DNA from: Gonocerus acuteangulatus
Lineage: Eukaryota; Arthropoda; Insecta; Hemiptera; Coreidae
Assembly (NCBI GenBank): GCA_946811695.1
Contig: OX328123.1
Coordinates: forward strand, 13,812,662-13,876,661
Reading direction: 5' to 3'
Length of the DNA stretch: 64,000 nucleotides
Part shown: piece by piece, positions 1 through 9,884 of the stretch
How positions within the stretch are numbered: the stretch's first letter is position 1
Layout: each line of letters begins with the position of its first letter
Translations under genes and position numbers: made by a program
The notes under the pieces: model-generated
What the model was told of the DNA's origin: nothing
Database searches by the model: none
The model's input: the letters and a program-made list of their open reading frames with translations, nothing else

Positions 1-83
1 ATATGTTTGAAAGGATGTTTGGAGAAGAAAGTATAGGTATAAGTTCCAATGGATTTTTCGAAACTCAACAATAACTGAAAGCA

Positions 84-345
84 GCATCTCGCCATGGCAA
101 GCCCACAAGGTTTGGTTATAAATTTTTTTCTTATCAGAGCGGCTACAATGCCCTTGCAGAATAGTTACGGCTTCGGTAGATCTGTAGTAGTTGAGTTGTC
201 TTCCCGGTTACCCCAAGGATTTGGGCCTTACAGCCTTTATGTGGACAATTTTTTAATACCATAGACCTCTTTCAAAAATTAAATATTCCAAACACTGGCT
301 GTCCCGAAACTAGTCGAGAAAATCACAATGTAAGAATTGTAAGAC
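84..345 (+). pseudogene. piggyBac-like transposase fragment (degenerate)
   Basis: Broken remnant of a piggyBac (PGBD) DDE transposase. The first open piece reads GKPTRFGYKFF, matching the family block (R)GKPIRFGYK. After an in-frame TAG at about 162 the frame changes, and from about 178 it reads SVVVELSSRLP followed by LYVDNFL, which corresponds to the block that carries the second catalytic aspartate (DNFF in the family). A further stop follows at about 264, and traces such as IPNTGC and REN follow in another frame. No terminal repeats are visible because the window starts here, so the parent element may extend to the left. The stops and frameshift make it a fossil. It is not obviously related to the TTAA-flanked element at 4656-5971. 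The family call rests on three motif blocks in the right order and spacing; a full-length alignment was not possible. Confidence 0.72.
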
Positions 346-610
346 TCCTGAGTGACTGCTGCAATATAGGGCTTTATTCGCATTGTTATTTCGATTTTCA
401 CAGAATAAATAATTTTTCCTAAAACCAATATTTATCATAGGCAACCAATCATGTACTTATGCATTTTATTATTATTTACTTGCTGTAAAATAAATATCTG
501 TTCATGAAATGTAGTGAATTTTTAAAAGGCACCAGATACTTGTACACCCAGTGCCCAAGGTCCCCTCTATGGGACCATATGTTATTTTACACATTGACAG
601 TTTTATAACA
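346..610. other. No gene seen; AT-rich flank
   Basis: Between the piggyBac fossil and the Merlin MITE I see no coding region, tandem repeat or recognisable repeat end. Confidence 0.4.
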
Positions 611-958
611 AAAATTTCGGGTCTTGTTTAGAACAGGCCCGCCAGTGATTTTATAATGATATTTAGTAACTGTTACTATGTAATTTGATACCATCGATAC
701 AGAAATAAAAACACATGTTTAAATACTATTTAATTTAGTATTGTTTGTGTATTTGCGGTTATAAAAGTATTAAACTATGAATATTTTTTATGTTTACGAT
801 GCAAAGAAGAGCAACGAGCCGGGATTTTCTTTGTCGAAAGAGGAATTCTACCCAAGGAATCATATGTTCCTTTAACCCATATTTTTTTATTTATCAATAA
901 GTAACTGTTACTAGATAAAATCACTGGCGGGCCTGTTCGAAACAAGACCCAAAATTTC
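611..958 (+). mobile_element. Merlin-type MITE, copy 1
   Basis: A 332-bp element (619-950) flanked by an exact 8-bp target duplication AAAATTTC (611-618 and 951-958). The terminal inverted repeats start GGGTCTTGTTT and extend about 36 bp with a single mismatch (GTTTAGAAC versus GTTTCGAAC in the right repeat). The interior from about 776 to 870 matches, on the plus strand, the start of the transposase gene preserved in the second copy at 11539-12168, but is frameshifted. The 8-bp TSD, GG-starting termini and transposase relationship fit the Merlin/IS1016 group. Non-autonomous and internally deleted. Confidence 0.85.
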
Positions 959-1467
959 TTAAAAGTTACTTCAATTGACTTCTTATTAACCCAATTATGC
1001 AAAAAAAAAAAATTATAAAAATAAATAGAATAGTCATGGGCATTGGAGGGTTAAGCAGATTGAGTTTTAGCCATATTATTGCATTGGCTTTTACATAAAA
1101 GTCACCTAATTGTTTTTATATCGAGCAGAAAATAATGCTATTTGAATTCGCAAACCGCCCGTATTTGCCCGGAAAAATGCCGCTATTTTAGGAGTATATT
1201 GTATCATTTACTATGTCGTCAGATCACTTAAAGTTGCATATTCATTAGATATTTCATTTTTAGTGATAATATTTAAAAATGGATTTCGCTTTAAAAAAAA
1301 AAACAAAAAAACATTCAAATCTGAGAATTCTCGTTATAAATAATAATTTTTGGCTTTTGAACCAGTCCCGTCTCACTCGCGTCATTTTTGAATTTCGGCT
1401 GCTAGAGGCCGCGTAATCGGCCCTGGCCCGTCAAGAGGTTAAGTGATAAATGCATATTGTACATTAC
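959..1467. other. Probable intron, no other feature
   Basis: AT-rich sequence downstream (on the minus strand) of the channel exon. No coding signal or repeat was identified; presumably intron of the chloride-channel gene. Confidence 0.45.
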
Positions 1468-1691
1468 CTGAGCATGTAGAGTATCTCTCCATCCGGGTTG
1501 ATCCTTATCAGTACATTAGGAACTGTGACGAACTGGAACTCTGCGTGCTTAGCGTTGGGAAAATACACTTCGGGTTTCCAGATAGCCTTCACGAGGTTCG
1601 GGTCGTTCAGATCTAGGACTTCGGTGATGTCCGGATGCTGGAGGCGCTCGTCGTGCCACTTCTGTCGGAGGTACAAGTCCACCTCGTAATC
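1468..1691 (-). CDS. Cys-loop ligand-gated chloride channel, one internal exon
   Basis: A single 224-nt internal exon of a Cys-loop (pentameric) ligand-gated anion channel, the only host protein-coding sequence I can support. On the minus strand a T-rich tract ends in AG at 1693-1692, giving an acceptor; translation starts DYEVDLYLRQKWHDERL. It ends ILYMLR with the last Arg codon split at a CAG/GTAATG donor (1468/1467). The segment is the N-terminal ligand-binding domain just upstream of the Cys-loop: the family blocks are the LRQ-W-D-RL strand, W-P-----N-K (here IWKPEVYFPNAKHAEF) and PN-LIRI-P-G-ILY. The FPNAKHAEFQ and VTVPNVL wording looks closest to the invertebrate pHCl/GluCl-like branch, but subtype is inference. 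Acceptor, donor, uninterrupted frame and conserved residues indicate a functional gene whose other exons lie outside this window, separated by repeat-filled introns. Confidence 0.88.
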
Positions 1692-1798
1692 CTAAAAAAA
1701 AAAATAAGAAAATAATTTTAATATGAACATATGAGGTGGGTTATTAAAATTATTTCTTGTTTCATCTAATTAATAATCCATAAGTCATTATTCCATCT
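1692..1798 (-). other. Intron 5' of the channel exon
   Basis: On the minus strand this is the intron segment leading into the acceptor at 1692, with a polypyrimidine tract (poly-A run on the plus strand at 1694-1705). Confidence 0.6.
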
Positions 1799-3254
1799 AT
1801 ATCTAATACATAGAGTAATAATGGATAGAGTTTACAACCTCGGCCTCCGCATTGCCATTGGGGCTTTCCGGACTAGCCCACTTGAAGCTATCTACGCGGA
1901 ATCAGGCCATCTACCTCCTAACCTAAGACGGGAGCAAATAACACTTACCTACTTGACAAGTATTCGGACGAAGAGAGACCATTTCCTCAATCCCTGCATT
2001 GCTGATCATACTACAATAGAAAATTTTCAAAGATTAAGATCCAGAACGAGACCATTAGCAGTCCGTGATAAGGAAATATATGAAAAATATGAAAGCAGCA
2101 TTCAAGAAATATTAAAAACTCCAAAACCATCAATAAGCCCATGGACGTTAAAAAACCCAGATATTGACTTGTCATTAGGGGCGCTTAAAAAAAGTGATAC
2201 GCCGCCACAAATCTACAAAGCACTCTTCCAAGAAAAAATACAAGATTTTAGAAGGTGTCATCAAGTATACACCGATGGCTCCAAGACAGAAAGGGGTGTT
2301 GGTTTTGGGATCCTCATGCCTGATGGAACCGGCATCAGGACTCCATTATCAACATGTACTAGTGTCTACCATGCCGAACTGATGGCGATAAAGGAGGCTA
2401 TGAATCAGTGTATGTACCTCGAGGGAAATGTTGTAATCTGTAGTGATTCAAATAGTGCACTCTTGGCGATTCATGACAAGTTCACTAAGGACCCACTCCT
2501 TCGAGCTGTTCATGATTCGCTGGGGACATTACAGCTACTGGGCAAACAAGTTTCGTTCATATGGATTCCAGGCCATGCAGGAATCCTAGGAAATGAAAAA
2601 AGCAGACATCCTAGCTAAGGAAGCGACTTCAATGGCCCTACCGGCGAATTCTTGCTCACACCCTGGAGACGTGAAACGCCAAATAAAAGAACTATTATGG
2701 GAACAGTGGCAAAGAAGATGGGAAACAAGCACAACCCACTTGAGGACTTTTTATCCCTCAGTTCGCTCTACAATAGTCTACGATGACCTTTGTAGACGAG
2801 ACTCAGTGGTAATAACAAGGCTGCGTATTGGACACACACGTCTAACACATGGCCATCATCTTGACGGTAGGCGTCGTCCAACGTGCAATCATTGTGGTGA
2901 TGTACTTACCGTGGATCATATTTTAGCGGAATGCTCCCAGTTACAAAGAGCCAGGGATAGGTTTGATATTAACAGTAGAGACATTTTGAATAAAACAGAA
3001 AAATATCAGAATATTATTGATTAACTTAAATTTATTAAAGCACACAAACATATCTAAAAATGTAACATCCCTTGAAAAAAAAATATATATAGAAATTTGG
3101 ATTAAAATATAATATTGTAAAATATAAACATTAGTAATGATTCTAACATTATATAATATTCGGCTAACTTAAACAGTAGGGTATTGTGCTAAAGGCCATT
3201 GTAGTCGACGCACAATAAATTCTAAAAAAAAAATATATATATATATCTAATACA
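1799..3254 (+). mobile_element. 5'-truncated I-group LINE with TSD
   Basis: A non-LTR retrotransposon insertion (1811-3242) bounded by a 12-bp duplication ATATCTAATACA (1799-1810 and 3243-3254). The 3' end is A-rich and runs into a short (TA)n. Only the 3' part was inserted: it begins inside the region after the RT core, so endonuclease and RT catalytic motifs are missing. It sits upstream of the channel exon but in the opposite orientation, presumably inside an intron. Confidence 0.88.
1821..3024 (+). pseudogene. LINE ORF2 C-terminus: RNase H and zinc finger, frameshifted
   Basis: Coding remnant of an I-group LINE polyprotein. The first open part (1821-2618) starts in the post-RT block LGLRIAIGAFRTSP and continues into an RNase H domain: VYTDGSK (first Asp), YHAELMAI (Glu), ICSDSNSAL (Asp). 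At about 2596-2602 a run of six A residues, one more than expected, shifts the frame, so the fourth catalytic segment (ADILAKEA) and the rest are read in the next frame (2593-3024). That second part contains RLRIGHTRLTH and the C-terminal CCHC-type finger C-x2-C-x7-H-x4-C (CNHCGDVLTVDHILAEC), then a stop at 3024. Its closest relatives in this window are the LINEs at 20103-23192 and 48626-55159. The truncation plus frameshift make it non-functional. Confidence 0.87.
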
Positions 3255-3481
3255 GCACGTCGCACAGTGGGACGAATGACCAATCTATGTGGAAAAAAAT
3301 TCATGTTCGAAATTGATGAAACTGTTGTATTTAGTGTAAAGGGAAATACTTCTTGGAACCGTATTCCAGGTTATTTTGATTTTAGTAGGCGAATTCCAAA
3401 GTAAACACAACGCTGTAAATAGTATTTGATTCGACGGGTTGCTTTTGGTCTAAACTATTAAATCATTCAGTTGAGCTCCGT

Positions 3482-3870
3482 ATGAATGAATGAATGAAAT
3501 GAATGAAAAGTTTTATTCTTATTCTGGGACAGAAGTCCCATAGGAATAATTTTGAAATTACAAAATAATTTTGAATTTTACGTATAAACTTAAAAACTTA
3601 TAAATGCTATCAGTATCAATATATAGTGTACAGCTTCAATATAGACTAGGTGTTGGGTAAAACTTGGAGGGATAGAAGGTGGTGGAAGAGTCGGGATTTA
3701 AAGGTTTCTAGGTTGGTAGAATGGCGGACAAACGAAGGCAAGGAATTCCATAGCGAGGTGGCACGAGTGACGAATGATTTTTCGAATATCCGTACATCAT
3801 CGTACTCACATTTTTTTTCATTTTTAGTTTTTATTAGTGAATATATACTACTGTTATTCAAGCAAGTGAT
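3482..3870 (-). mobile_element. CR1-like LINE 3' fragment
   Basis: On the minus strand an open stretch (3861-3646) ends with the C-terminal signature of CR1/L2-type LINE reverse transcriptases: RIFEKSFVTRATSLWNSLP then TNLETFKSRL and a stop. Downstream is about 160 bp of 3' UTR with a hairpin GGGAC-TTCT-GTCCC (3528-3541) and a terminal run of ATTC-type repeats (3482-3511, read as tgaatgaatg on the plus strand). Tetranucleotide tails and a stable hairpin just before the tail are usual in CR1-group elements. Strongly 5'-truncated; no clear TSD. Clade assignment is moderate, LINE identity good. Confidence 0.7.
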
Positions 3871-4655
3871 TCTCCAAATAATTAGTTAATAATTTGACCC
3901 ATTATTATAATTTTTTTATTACATGCTTTAAAGTAAGGCATTTTTAAAACTTAAAAGGACTTTTACGAAAAAGTACCTCAAAGTACCTCTGTGAAATTTA
4001 TGGTACAGGTTACTTAGAAGGTATATGAGAGAAAATTGAAACGTTCAGCTGCTTTCGTGTGCTTATGTGTTTTGTGGAAAATAAATTCTATTTCCGCGTA
4101 GGAAGCTATTTAGTATTTGGTGAAATTGTAAGGATGTAGATTCAATATATATTGCTATATTTGGAAACGTTTGAGATAGTAAATATTATTCCAACGTTTT
4201 CAGCTACATTAAGGACTCATTTAAAATAAAAAATTGCGAAAATGAAAATGAAATGGCACGAGGCTGGAAGATATCCGGACAGATTTATAATTGAAAATAA
4301 TCATTGGCTAGACAGTATGTTCATGTTGGAATACTTGTTTCAAGAAATATTGCTATCTACTTGTCTGTCGCTTTCGGTTGCTCTATTAAACGATTCGATG
4401 ACTGCTGTGCCCGAGGAAAGTTAAAGTTATTATAAAGTCACACAGTACGAAAGAATTAGCATTCGCCATATAAGAATCTGTTAGGAATTCGGTTAAGATT
4501 CGATGCTAAATCTTATCAGAGAAATAGTTCAACCTCCCTTAGAATTTGCAACTCAAATGAAAATAATGATTTAGTGAAACTAATCCTATGTGTCTTTTTT
4601 CTAATAGAGGCCCTTGCTTTGATGGTAGACTACAAATTAACAAAGCATACTTATA
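3871..4655. other. No gene seen
   Basis: AT-rich spacer. No coding similarity, tandem repeat or terminal repeat recognised. A 60-codon open frame at 4242-4424 has no recognisable composition or motif and I do not call it. Confidence 0.4.
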
Positions 4656-5971
4656 TTAACCCTTTCGTTGCTCTGAACGAGTTAACTTGTGTTCGACTTG
4701 CAGGTCCCCAGACGCTCTACACGAGATAACTCGTGTTCGACTTGCAGGTCCCCAGCCGCTCTACACGAGATAACTCGTGTTCGACTTGCAGGTCCCCAGA
4801 CGCTCTACACGAGATAACTCGTGTTCGACTTGCAGGTCCCCAGACGCTCTACACGAGATAAGTCGTGTTCGACTTGCAGGTCCCCAGACGCTCTACACGA
4901 GATAACTCGTGTTCGACTTGCAGGTCCCCAGACGCTCTACACGAGATAACTAGTGTTCGACTTGCAGGTCCCCAGCCGCTCTACACGAGATAACTCGTGT
5001 TCGACTTGCAGGTCCCCAGACGCTCTACACGAGATAACTAGTGTTCGACTTGCAGGTCCCCAGCCGCTCTACACGAGATAACTCGTGTTCGACTTGCAGG
5101 TCCCCAGACGCTCTACACGAGATAACTCGTGTTCGACTTGCAGGTCCCCAGACGCTCTACACGAGATAACTCGTGTTCGACTTGCAGGTCCCCAGACGCT
5201 CTACACGAGATAACTCGTGTTCGACTTGCAGGTCCCCAGACGCTCTACACGAGATAACTCGTGTTCGACTTGCAGGTCCCCAGACGCTCTACACGAGATA
5301 ACTCGTGTTCCACTGTCGGTGCCCCTGACGCTCCACACGAGTTAACTCGTGCTCCCGTTAGCCCCGTATTTCGCTTCTCCGGCCTAGTGCTATTAACTCG
5401 TAACAAATCAGTGGGACCTTATCATATCTTCTTGGTATATTAATTAAATTAAACATTGTGCAAGCCTATTATTAACTATAAAAAAAATTGTAAAATCCTA
5501 CAATCGACATTCTTATAGCTATTGTTGGAGGTTGAAGCTGCCACGCCTCGCCGCCTATTTGTAGGGTGATACACAAATTCGTCTCTCTAACCATATTGTT
5601 GCTGTATCTTTCAGTCACAATTTGGATCATGTTTAGTTCGGTCGGTATGAATATCCTCCTTTATTATTATATACTGTACACGATGTCATTCAAGTAATTA
5701 TAGCATCATTTCTTGTCTGAGTCATTTTCTTTTCAATGATAGAAAATGTATTTCAGTTTAGTATAATATTTCGATTGTAAAATATATATGAAATTATAAG
5801 TTAATAATTCCAAATATATAACAAGAGGATGCTGAGAGAGACGAAAGAGTCGAACGGTAGCGAGGTAGAGACTAGGAGATATTGGCGAGCGTACGGCGGG
5901 AGTTAGACGTATAAGCATCGAGCGTACTGGGCGCTGCGAGTCGCTTCATTCGTCAGCAACGAAAGGGTTAA
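4656..5971. mobile_element. piggyBac-like non-autonomous element with internal satellite
   Basis: A 1308-bp element (4660-5967) flanked by TTAA on both sides (4656-4659 and 5968-5971), with 13-bp perfect terminal inverted repeats CCCTTTCGTTGCT. TTAA target duplication and TIRs of this length starting CCC are the hallmarks of the piggyBac superfamily. There is no transposase: about half of the element is a 44-bp tandem array (separate entry) that begins immediately after the left TIR, and the rest (about 5345-5940) is non-coding AT-rich sequence. It would need transposase supplied in trans. The outermost degenerate units at both ends of the array contain the palindrome GAGTTAAC, so the 44-mer looks like amplified subterminal sequence of this element. 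Confidence 0.8.
4669..5345. repeat. 44-bp tandem array, 14 near-identical units
   Basis: The block GACTTGCAGGTCCCCAG recurs every 44 bp from 4695 to 5267 (14 times), with diverged half-units at both ends. Each unit junction is a hairpin-capable ACGAG-ATAA-CTCGT. Variants (AGACGC/AGCCGC, CTCGTG/CTAGTG, one GTCGTG) recur as a pair in consecutive units near 4905-5080, showing that blocks of several units were copied together. Lies wholly inside the TTAA-flanked element. Confidence 0.93.
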
Positions 5972-6449
5972 AGCTCGAAAGCTAGCTCTAAGAGAAAGCC
6001 ATTATATTTACCCATCATCTCCCCCCCCCCAGAATAAAGAGTCAAGGGTAATTGTCATCCTTCATCGTGTGATATGAAACATTCGAAACCATAAACCTCC
6101 AGAGCATTGTAATCCTCAAAACTCAGAGACTTGTTTCAGCTCAAAAAGAAATTATTCAAAGCCTTGTAGAGCTACTCAGATATCTATGAACGATCTTCCT
6201 CTGTTGTCTTCAATTAAAAAAGTCCGACTCGAAAATTGCTTCAGAACAATTTTTTATAGAACATTTAGTAAGGTTTCGAATAGTCGCTTTACATTTACCA
6301 CTATTTCTCAACCGTTTTACGAAGAGATACAAAATTTATCATACCTATTAAAAACATATCTCTTACTCCAATACATCCTTAACTCCAAATGTAACCAAAC
6401 TTTAAATATCTTAGTTTGGATGAAATTAAAACATGTAGAAAATATCTCA

Positions 6450-6452
<3 letters not shown>
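5972..6452. other. No gene seen
   Basis: AT-rich spacer with a C-run at 6021-6030; an open frame at 6186-6554 runs into the adjacent TA tract and SINE and is not a gene. Confidence 0.4.

Positions 6453-6486
<34 letters not shown>
6453..6486. repeat. (TA)n tract
   Basis: About 34 bp of alternating TA, abutting the 3' end of the SINE at 6487-6811. Confidence 0.95.
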
Positions 6487-6491
<5 letters not shown>

Positions 6492-6809
6492 CAGTCCCGT
6501 AACAGGCCACAAGGGCCCAGAGGGGCAGATACTGTAGAGGTATCTGATTCTTGACCATACGGCACACTAGGGAGATAGTGTGGTCAACACGCCTGATTTT
6601 CCCCTTGGCTGCTTCGACTGCTAGAGTCATTAGCACCCAAGGTACCCATTATTAATTAAAGGCTGGGTGAGCCTAGGGACGATCTGGGGCCCCAAATCCA
6701 ACCCTCGAATAACAGCACTAGAAGAAAAAATCTTTAGTGCGCGCTCGGGTTTTGAACCTGGTCCTCCAGTTCATTAGTCGAGTGCTCTACCACTGAGCTA
6801 ACCTCGTCC

Positions 6810-6811
<2 letters not shown>
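6487..6811 (-). mobile_element. tRNA-derived SINE family 1, copy 1
   Basis: Short interspersed element on the minus strand. Its head (from 6811 leftwards) is tRNA-like: an A box TTAGCTCAGTGGTAGAG, an acceptor-like ACTCGACTAATGAACTGG and a B box GGTTCAAAACC, i.e. an internal RNA polymerase III promoter. The roughly 250-bp body ends ACGGGACTGATTTT and then (TA)n. The same sequence recurs at 41885-42242 with a clean 14-bp TSD, and in degenerate form at 34650-34890 and 57925-58245. It is not a functional tRNA gene: the head continues into the SINE body without a tRNA 3' half that folds. Confidence 0.88.

Positions 6812-6861
<50 letters not shown>
6812..6861. repeat. (TA)n tract
   Basis: About 50 bp of TA directly at the 5' side of the SINE; together with 6453-6486 it suggests the SINE inserted into a TA array. 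Confidence 0.95.
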
Positions 6862-6864
<3 letters not shown>

Positions 6865-6865
<1 letters not shown>

Positions 6866-7000
6866 TTGAACCACCATTATGTTTTAGTTCTATAGGTTCT
6901 GAAACGTAAAACTTTCTAGTTGCCATTTCTGGATGGTGTCATGAGCTCAACCTTATAAGCGGTGTTTCTCCCCATAGGGGGAGGGAGGAACCGCTCTAAA
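6865..7000. repeat. Interspersed repeat K, copy 1
   Basis: Diverged copy of a family seen also at 8655-8760, 14990-15120, 35290-35345, 36293-36400, 59048-59090 and 62805-62938. Shared blocks are the phrase around a CTAGTCGGCACTTCCGGATT-like core with GTCATGAG, a CCTCCCTCCATAGG-like block and GGTGGTTCAAATTTGTATATA leading into (TA)n. Type of element unknown; the constant association with a TA tract is the main clue. Confidence 0.7.
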
Positions 7001-7182
7001 GGAATATTATAAATTTGTTAGATTGCCTGTACATGCCTGGGTCAGGTCAGTTGAGTGTTTTTATTTCAATTCTATTGTTTAACAATGACAAAGATGTAGC
7101 TGCTGACTTGTTAATGTGTGTATTTTTTACGCACTGATTGCAAAGCGCCTTCAAACATGTTATGAGTTCATCTTTAGTGGTT

Positions 7183-7186
<4 letters not shown>

Positions 7187-7219
<33 letters not shown>
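7187..7219. repeat. (TA)n tract
   Basis: About 32 bp of TA with no obvious element on either side. Confidence 0.95.
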
Positions 7220-7221
<2 letters not shown>

Positions 7222-7530
7222 CTATTTGCCGTGTCCATTTGAGTAATACAGAATTTTTTCCTCCTAGATTGCTCATTCGTCCCACCGTGCGTCGGCTAGA
7301 TGTAAATGTTCCTTCCTGCAGAATTCTAAGAGAAGTATTTCTAAAGGTCCCGCCATTTGAAAATTCCCATTTCAATGAACAACGCGCCACGAGAAACTGC
7401 ATAAAAACTAATTATGACCCATTTAGGACAATGGAAGACTTCGAGTTGTCACGCAAGGGATACTGTTTAATGTTTAGTAATACTTAGCCAAAGCTAAGAC
7501 TGAAAAAAACGTTGCTTATAACAATAGATG

Positions 7531-7909
7531 GTTTAGTTCAGAGATGGGCATAATTTTATTTATAAATAAAAATACGAAATTATTCGTACTTCATATATTT
7601 GTGAATACGAATATAAATAAATTCGTATTCATAAGTGTGAATACGAATTTATTTTTATTCACATATATTAAATATAAAAATACAAATAAAATTTTATTCG
7701 CAAATTTTTCTGCGAATAAAAATAAATTCACAGAAAAAGTTGTAAATAATCACAAAAAATGTGAATATTTACAAAAAAAATCACATTAAAATATACGAAT
7801 AAAAATTTATTCACATTATAATTTGAGAATAACAATTTATTCACAAAAAAATTCGTAAATAAATTATGAATTTATTCGTATTAAGATGATATTACGAAAG
7901 TTATTAAAG

Positions 7910-7973
<64 letters not shown>

Positions 7974-8558
7974 ATGGAGGTACAGATGACAAACTGTGTC
8001 CCTGCAGCATGGCTGGTGGTCCCGCGGTGGACTTGGGGTAAACAAAAAATTTAGGCGCTAATAACCTAGACGTTAAACGAATTTAATAACTATCGTAATA
8101 TCATCTTAATACGAATAAAATCATGATTTATTTGCGAATTTTATTGAGAATAAATTTTTATTCACAAATTATAATGTGAATAAATTTTTATTCGTATATT
8201 TTAATGTGATTTTTTTTTGGTAATCACTTGATTTTTTGTAAATATTCACATTTTTTTGTGATTATTTACAATTATTTCTGTGAATTTATTTGTATTCGCA
8301 GAAAAATTTGCGAATAAAATTTTATTTGTAATTTTATATTTAATATATGTGAATAAAAATAAATTCGTATTCACACTTATGAATACGAATTTATTTATAT
8401 TCGTATTCACAAATATATGAAGTACGAATTTATTTATATTCGTATTCACAAATATTTGAAGTACGAATTTATTGATATTCGTATTCACAAATATATGAAG
8501 TACGAATAAATTCGTATTTTTATTTCTAAATAAAATTATTCCCATCTCTGGTTTAGTT
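7531..8558. mobile_element. Foldback hAT-type element
   Basis: A 1012-bp element (7539-8550) flanked by an exact 8-bp duplication GTTTAGTT (7531-7538, 8551-8558). Termini are CAGAGATGGG...CCCATCTCTG, and the inverted repeats run on for about 370 bp (left, to about 7908) and about 470 bp (right, from about 8080), so almost the whole element is a hairpin. 8-bp TSDs plus CAGAG-type termini indicate the hAT superfamily. The right arm is longer because a 42-bp segment (ATTCGTATTCACAAATATATG region, 8390-8515) occurs three times there but once in the left arm. The loop holds a 59-base T run (7914-7972) and a foreign segment at about 7975-8075 resembling the 3' part of SINE family 2 (GGCGCTAATAACCTAGACG). 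No transposase; open frames on either strand only translate the AATA/TTCG-rich arms. Confidence 0.88.
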
Positions 8559-8654
8559 GTAGCGAAAAAGGCCACACCTACATTTCTGTGTACAAAATTG
8601 GTAATAAAAAATCTCTCTGGTATAACCTGATTATTATTAGATTTAAAACGTTAT

Positions 8655-8762
8655 TTTCGTTCTCTAGGGGTTCTGAAATGTAAAATTTCCTAGTCGGCAC
8701 TTCCGGATTGCGTCATAAGCGGAATTCCTCCCTATGGAGGGAGGGAGGAACCGCGCTAAAAA
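8655..8762. repeat. Interspersed repeat K, copy 2
   Basis: Contains CTAGTCGGCACTTCCGGATT followed by GCGTCATAAGCGG and a CCTATGGAGGGAGGGAGG block, matching the family described at 6865-7000. The 8765-9140 stretch beyond it has two similar phrases (AATCCGAG/GGTCTGTTTCACCCC and its inverse GGGGCGAAACAGACC), a weak inverted repeat. Confidence 0.6.
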
Positions 8763-9277
8763 AGTGGTATTTTCCAGACATTCTACATATATTTGTATGT
8801 ATTTCGACAAGCTGAATCCGAATCCGGGTTCCGTTTCACCCCAGCACGTCAGGTTTAGGAGCATTTGAAGGTCACATTTCGTATGAAGTCGTTTAAATAA
8901 CGAGAGCTTCCATGGTTTTGAGGGACGCTGAAATCGAATCCGAGGTCTGTTTCACCCCATTGGAGGAAATTCAAGGTCATTTCAAGGACAAATATCTTTA
9001 TCTGCAAAAAATTAATCTGCAGTCAATAATTCATTTTTGTGAAATAGACATATCTGTCCTTGAAATTACCTTTTATTTTGCGCCGATGGGGCGAAACAGA
9101 CCCCGGATTCGATTTCAGGGACCCTCAAAACCATAAAAGGATTCAGCGTGTCGAAATACATAAGAATAAATCATGATGATTAGATAGTTAGCCGTCGAGG
9201 TGATAAGTAAGGATGGAATGGTTGGGATTCGGCTAAAAAAACCTCAATATGATTTTTGTTAAAAAAATCTATACTTT

Positions 9278-9312
9278 GGACGTTTCGGCTACTCATTGGT
9301 AGCCTTCGTCAG
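9278..9312 (-). ncRNA. Hammerhead-ribozyme-like motif, left arm of copy A
   Basis: Reading the minus strand: CTGACGA, one unpaired A, stem II GGCTAC-CAATGA-GTAGCC, then GAAACGTC. This contains the conserved CUGANGA and GAAA cores, and ACGU forms the minimal self-complementary stem III with C as cleavage-site nucleotide. The A before stem II is a departure from the textbook fold. Confidence 0.6.
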
Positions 9313-9849
9313 CTAAAATGACAAAAAAAAAACAAGAAATAAATACAGAAACAAAAAAAATGTTTATAATTGTGATAAGTAACAGAACTATAAATAAAAT
9401 TAACTTCTTATAAAAGAACAATTTCGCCTTAAATTCTTAGAATGAGTAGAATGAAAATCAATAAAAACATAACAGAAAAAAAGGGGGCTATTTTACTGAA
9501 GTTTATATAAGTAAATAGGTACAATAATTGATTTCAATAATAATTAGTAACATTAATTGATTTTACAAAGAAATAAGATACTACATACCAATGGAAATGC
9601 CGCGAGGCAGAGGAAGACCAAGGTTGACAGTTAAGTGACCATTGTGAACTTACTACTATTACTATTGAAATCAATTATTGTACCTATTTACTTATATAAA
9701 CTTCAGTAAAATAGCCCCCTTTTTTTCTGTTATGTTTTTATTGATTTTCATTCTAATTTTATTTATAGTTCTGTTACTTATCACAATTATAAACATTTTT
9801 TTTTGTTTCTGTATTAATTTCTTGTGTTTTTTTTTTTTTGTCATTTTAG

Positions 9850-9884
9850 CTGACGAAGGCTACCAATGAGTAGCCGAAACGTCC
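9850..9884 (+). ncRNA. Hammerhead-ribozyme-like motif, right arm of copy A
   Basis: CTGACGA (9850-9856), bulged A, stem II GGCTAC/GTAGCC with a CAATGA loop, GAAACGTC (9876-9883). Stem I can form between ATTTTAG upstream and CAAAAT downstream (G-C, a bulged A, then A/T pairs). Points outward from the element centre, as does its inverted partner at 9278-9312. Confidence 0.62.

Noticed and set aside
5733..5918. piggyBac transposase remnant in the TTAA element
   Set aside because: The minus-strand frame there has no DDE or cysteine-rich motif; the element is non-coding.
6739..6811. tRNA gene
   Set aside because: A and B boxes are present but the sequence continues as a SINE body, occurs in several copies with TSDs and does not close an acceptor stem.
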